Origin: Saccoglossus kowalevskii
Taxonomy: Eukaryota; Hemichordata; Enteropneusta; Harrimaniidae
Reading direction: 5' to 3'
DNA length: 23,724 nt
Assembly: GCF_000003605.2 (NCBI RefSeq)
Contig: NW_003120923.1
Location: forward strand, 499,434-523,157
Both the position numbers and the translations under genes were made by a program. Below are positions 20,363 to 23,724 of the stretch, piece after piece. How positions within the stretch are numbered: the first letter of the stretch is position 1; each line of letters starts with the position of its first letter. A model generated the notes under the pieces. It did not search any database, was not told where the DNA came from, and saw only the letters and a program-made list of their open reading frames with translations.

Positions 20363-20372
20363 CAGTACTGTT

Positions 20373-20493
20373 CTGTAAAGTATTTTCACTTGAAATTTAT
20401 TTTCGCTGAAGGGATAAATCAGTGAAAATAAAATCCAATATTTTACATTCAACTCAACAAATTTCAGGGAAAATAAATCGTACAAAACGGCAC
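20373..20493. mobile_element. MITE-like element, copy B (right-truncated)
   Basis: It starts CTGTAAAGTATTTTCACTTG and has the same interior as copies A and C (CGCTGAAGGGAT, then GTGAAAATAAAATCCA, then a GGGAAAATA…TACAAAACGG-like segment). It then stops matching, and no right inverted terminus is found. It is therefore called a decayed or truncated copy. The right boundary is approximate. Confidence 0.55.
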
Positions 20494-20801
20494 TATTCCT
20501 AATAGAAAAAATACAGTATACATTTGTACTTGTTGTATGGGAGAATACAACAGTGTAATTGAATCTGAGGATTTAAAGATGGAAATGATCCCACTTACAT
20601 GAAATTCTACATAAGCACTTATGTCTGCTTTCCACAAAATGCCTAGCATTATTTACTTGAAATATATATTGCTTTACTGGGTATTAAAAAATAACCAAAA
20701 CAAAACTATACTGGATTGCATCAAAATCGTACTGCAGTTGAATGCAGGCCAACTTCAAGTTTCTTCAATCAAATATCAAAGTACTTTAAACTATGAGAAT
20801 A

Positions 20802-20982
20802 CTGTAGAATGCTTTATTTTCGCTATTTTCGCTGAAGGGATGATTCCATGAAAATAAAATCCAGCGAATAAACTTTTTTTCCTATATTTCACAATAAACT
20901 CATCAAAAATCGGTGAAAATACAAAACGCCCAAAAGCCTTTTCAGCGAAAAATTTTTCCAGCGAAAATAAAGTATTCCACAG
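20802..20982. mobile_element. MITE-like inverted-repeat element, copy C (best preserved)
   Basis: A 181-bp element with termini CTGTAGAATGCTTTATTTTCGC and GCGAAAATAAAGTATTCCACAG, which are reverse complements apart from about two to three positions. It is flanked on both sides by TA (20800-20801 and 20983-20984), the target duplication typical of Tc1/mariner-driven elements. The interior has repeated GAAAATAAAATCCAGCGAA-type segments. There is no open reading frame of note. Confidence 0.8.
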
Positions 20983-22114
20983 TATATTGTAACATGTAAA
21001 TTTTTGCAGTTTGATGATTAATGAACATTTTCACTGCTAAAAAATTTTGTGATTTTTCCAAAACTCAAAATTTTGGAAAACATTTGTCTCATGAAACTGA
21101 AGCAGTTGGCGGTGATATACAAATTAGCATTTGTTACTGAACTATTCATTGCTTTTGTTGACAATTACGTAGTGTGTATTGCGGTACTTAGTTTCACTTG
21201 GAAGTGAATTTTGTTGACAGATTTTATTTTATAGAAGTTATTTCTACCGATTTGTCATAAATCATTAGTGTGGCTGACTAAAAGGAAAAACATTTTGAGT
21301 GGATTTTTCGTTGAATTTAACCTGCAGCAGGATAAATTTTAATAACTAGTGCTCGTGAGACGTCTGTGTCATTACCACTCGTGAAATGAAAATGGCTTCC
21401 AGCATTATTGGTGACAGGAGTTATTAATGATCTGACTTCATATTGTACTCGCATGAGGAGCTATAAATTTGTAATAAACATTGGCCTTTCCAATTTTTAG
21501 CTGTTTCTTCTCTTGCCATCCTACGTATGACAAGACAAATCTCGTGGCTTCTGGATTTCTGGCTTTTTCTGTCTATATTTCTATGGTAACCGGAGGACGT
21601 ACTGATGGTTGTTTGGACTTTGATCAGCATAGTGTGATACCCTGAATGAATACATATTTTGTCACTATTCATAGATGCCAATTGATTTCACCATTATCAA
21701 AAAACGCATGTAAGCCAACACGTCAAATCAGTCTTCAATTATTATTATATCCCGATGTGCTTGTATGATTTGTTATCAAAGTTTTGAAATGTGAAATAAC
21801 TAGTCTTTTGTGACATTATATTTGGCTTTTATATTTGACTTATCTTAAAACGGCTACACAGTTCAGATATTCTATATTTTGTTATTATATACGTTGAGAG
21901 TAAGAAATTTGAATTCACTGGTCTTATGGATTTGATTCATTTGTATTTCACTTCTTAGTGCCAGCTCATTGTTTGTATGTCAAATGCAGGGTGACCTTCT
22001 ATTTTGTGAAACTGCACAAATTAAATTCAGTGCTACAAATGCATTACATGTGATGTGTAATTAAATATTTAAAAATGTTGCTGTAATTGCTTTATTTGAA
22101 AATAAAATGCATCT

Positions 22115-22215
22115 CCAGTACAGATACTACGGTATATTTATTTTGAGACGCAGTACAGGGTACCGTATTACCTCTATTTGAGATGCGTCTCCAATGCAGG
22201 TACCATGTACCAGTA
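22115..22215. repeat. Short diverged direct repeat
   Basis: ATGCATCTCCAGTACAGATACTAC near 22107 and GATGCGTCTCCAATGCAGGTACCAT near 22182 are related direct copies. Between them are GAGACGCAGTACAGGGTACCGTA and CTACGGTA, which partly invert them. It may be a remnant of another inverted-repeat element. Boundaries are approximate. Confidence 0.35.
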
Positions 22216-22383
22216 TGATACTGTTTACTGTAAACAGTATTTTTAATTTGTCTACATTATATCCATATGTAAACATGTCAAATTTTGATAGAACTTGCCG
22301 TGTTTGATGTATTAGCATCGGCCAAAAAGATATTCCCACCCTCGTCCCAACTGTGTTCTACTGGCAGATTGTATGAGGAGGCT

Positions 22384-22406
22384 GTCAGTCAGTCAGTCAG
22401 TCAGTC
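22384..22406. repeat. (GTCA)n microsatellite
   Basis: Five complete GTCA units plus GTC, perfect, in intron 2 of the ERM gene. Confidence 0.9.
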
Positions 22407-22923
22407 GTGTTGTTGAACTCTGTTACTCATGCATTTATAGATTTCAAAAACTTGTTTTTGCACAGTATTTAGTAATTCATGCATTTTTCATGATATGCTG
22501 TCAATTAATTGAATCTCACCATCGTTGTTGTAATTCAGGCAGTTGCAAAAAACATATAAATCCTAAATGACATTGTTCAATACTCACAATGGGGGGAAAA
22601 TACAAAATTTTTATTATGGGAGAAAAACAGATGTATGGAATGCGTCGGTACATCTCATTCGTTTCCATGACGACGTAAGTATAAGTGGTACTATTCAGGT
22701 CACACTTGGGTTAGATATTTCCCGCTATCATCAGTATACATATAGTGCTTTCTCGTCTCTTATTGTGAATAATAAGAGCTATTATAGATGCAATGTACAA
22801 TATCCTGTTTAGTTTTAAAACAGGAAATCCGAAGGACAGGTGATGTTGTGTATTTAAGACTTGTGTATTCAATATTTCTCTATTGTAGTTTTTGTAGAAA
22901 GGATAGGACTGTTGTTATTGTAA

Positions 22924-22986
22924 GGGGGTGTGGCTAGGGAATGGGGATTATGTCATAGATGCATATTTTCACAAAGCCACACCCCT
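22924..22986. promoter_or_regulatory. Inverted pair of CACCC boxes
   Basis: GGGGTGTGGCT at 22925-22935 and its perfect reverse complement AGCCACACCCC at 22975-22985 flank 39 bp. GCCACACCC is the classic CACCC-box core bound by KLF-family zinc-finger proteins. Two such sites in opposite orientation within 60 bp of an intron suggest a regulatory element. A small foldback repeat is the other explanation. Confidence 0.4.
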
Positions 22987-23327
22987 ACTTTGACTTTCCT
23001 TTCACTCTTGTTGCCTTTAGAATGCCAGAATGTTTTACTGACTATATTATTTCATATTATATGAACAAAATAGTCATTTTTCATTGCTTTTTATACATTT
23101 AACATTTTTAAATGAGTGTTTTAACAAGGCTTTTACTTAAAGCATTTGTGCTAATGAGTGAATACCATGTCTATCTGTAATGCATGTGCTTTCATAATCA
23201 AGGTCTGTCTATGGTCAAAATAATCATATTTTAATGATCCAGAAAGCCTAATAGAACAAATATGATATTGAAAATTAGAAGTGTTCACTTTCCTCACTGG
23301 TATGTGTCTCTTTTTATATTTTTAGTA

Positions 23328-23462
23328 CTGTAAAAGGGTTAATTATTCACTGTATTTTAATTTTGCTTATTTCTAAATGATTAAAAACTGTGAATGTAAA
23401 ACCCACTGAATATGCCTGAAATGGTAAATCAGCGAAATTTAATCCCAGTGAAATTTTTACAG
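23328..23462. mobile_element. MITE-like inverted-repeat element, copy D (divergent)
   Basis: A 135-bp element with ends CTGTAAAA…TTTTTACAG, each flanked by TA (23326-23327 and 23463-23464). The interior has AATCAGCGAAATTTAATCCCAGTGAAATTTTTACAG, which resembles the right half of copies A and C with AAATTT in place of AAAATAAA. It is probably a subfamily or a diverged relative. Confidence 0.55.
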
Positions 23463-23724
23463 TACTCTCCGATTGCTTGTATATAAACAAAAGGAATTGT
23501 TTTTCATTTTTTGCATAGAACAGGTGTTTATGATTATGTATTCACAATGTTGCTGTACGTTGTGTGTACTAAGACGACTTTTTTCTGCAGTTTCAACTAA
23601 AAAGTGAATTCTACACGCAGGGCTGACAAATTGTGCGGTTGTTGAGTCTTGTTGCATAAAATTGGAATGAGTAATAATCAACGAATATCAATTTAATAGA
23701 AACTTTTGAATTATTGAGATGTAG

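Noticed and set aside
22619-22676. Possible ERM exon 3 ending at CGAC|GTAAGTAT in intron 2
   Set aside because: Its translation does not resemble the expected VVKTIGLREVW segment, which is highly conserved, so the donor is probably cryptic.

Overview
The window is metazoan nuclear DNA. Coding sequence is sparse and split by GT-AG introns, the base composition is AT-rich, microsatellites and short inverted-repeat elements are common, and two recognisable animal genes are present. The gene set and the unduplicated-looking ERM gene suggest a non-vertebrate bilaterian, probably a marine invertebrate. I cannot name the species. There is no sign of prokaryotic, viral or organellar content.

Layout. 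(1) 1-1189, plus strand: the last two coding exons (440-587 and 1026-1189, phase-matched) of a gene that starts before the window. I do not recognise its product. (2) 1190-3416: about 2.2 kb between two convergent genes, holding candidate poly(A) signals for both. (3) 3417-10321, minus strand: an apparently complete PIDD1-like gene. I assembled nine coding exons (10321-9508, 8895-8702, 7889-7590, 7439-7257, 6484-6171, 5931-5406, 4931-4871 [inferred], 4372-4085, 3775-3417). All phases agree, giving 1013 codons including the stop (1012 residues). The order is leucine-rich repeats, ZU5-A, ZU5-B, UPA, death domain, then a long basic tail. This is the architecture of PIDD1, the scaffold that recruits RAIDD and caspase-2. 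(4) 10322 to about 17030: 6.7 kb with no supported coding exon, a GC-box inverted repeat near 14.65-14.98 kb and a 125-bp TTA microsatellite. (5) about 17030-23724, plus strand: the 5' end of an ezrin/radixin/moesin (ERM) gene. It has a probable noncoding first exon, a start-codon exon encoding only MPKP, and an 84-bp second coding exon. It then runs into a large intron that leaves the window. That intron and the one before it carry at least four copies of a small TA-flanked terminal-inverted-repeat element.

The most interesting biology is in the PIDD1-like gene. The first autoproteolysis motif (His-Phe-Ser, residues 447-449 of the model) is intact and lies almost where the human one does. 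At the place of the second site the model reads Pro-Arg-Ser. If the model is right, this protein could make the PIDD-C form but perhaps not the shorter PIDD-CC form that drives caspase-2 activation in mammals. PIDD1 and the ERM gene are head to head but far apart, and nothing seen here ties their functions together.
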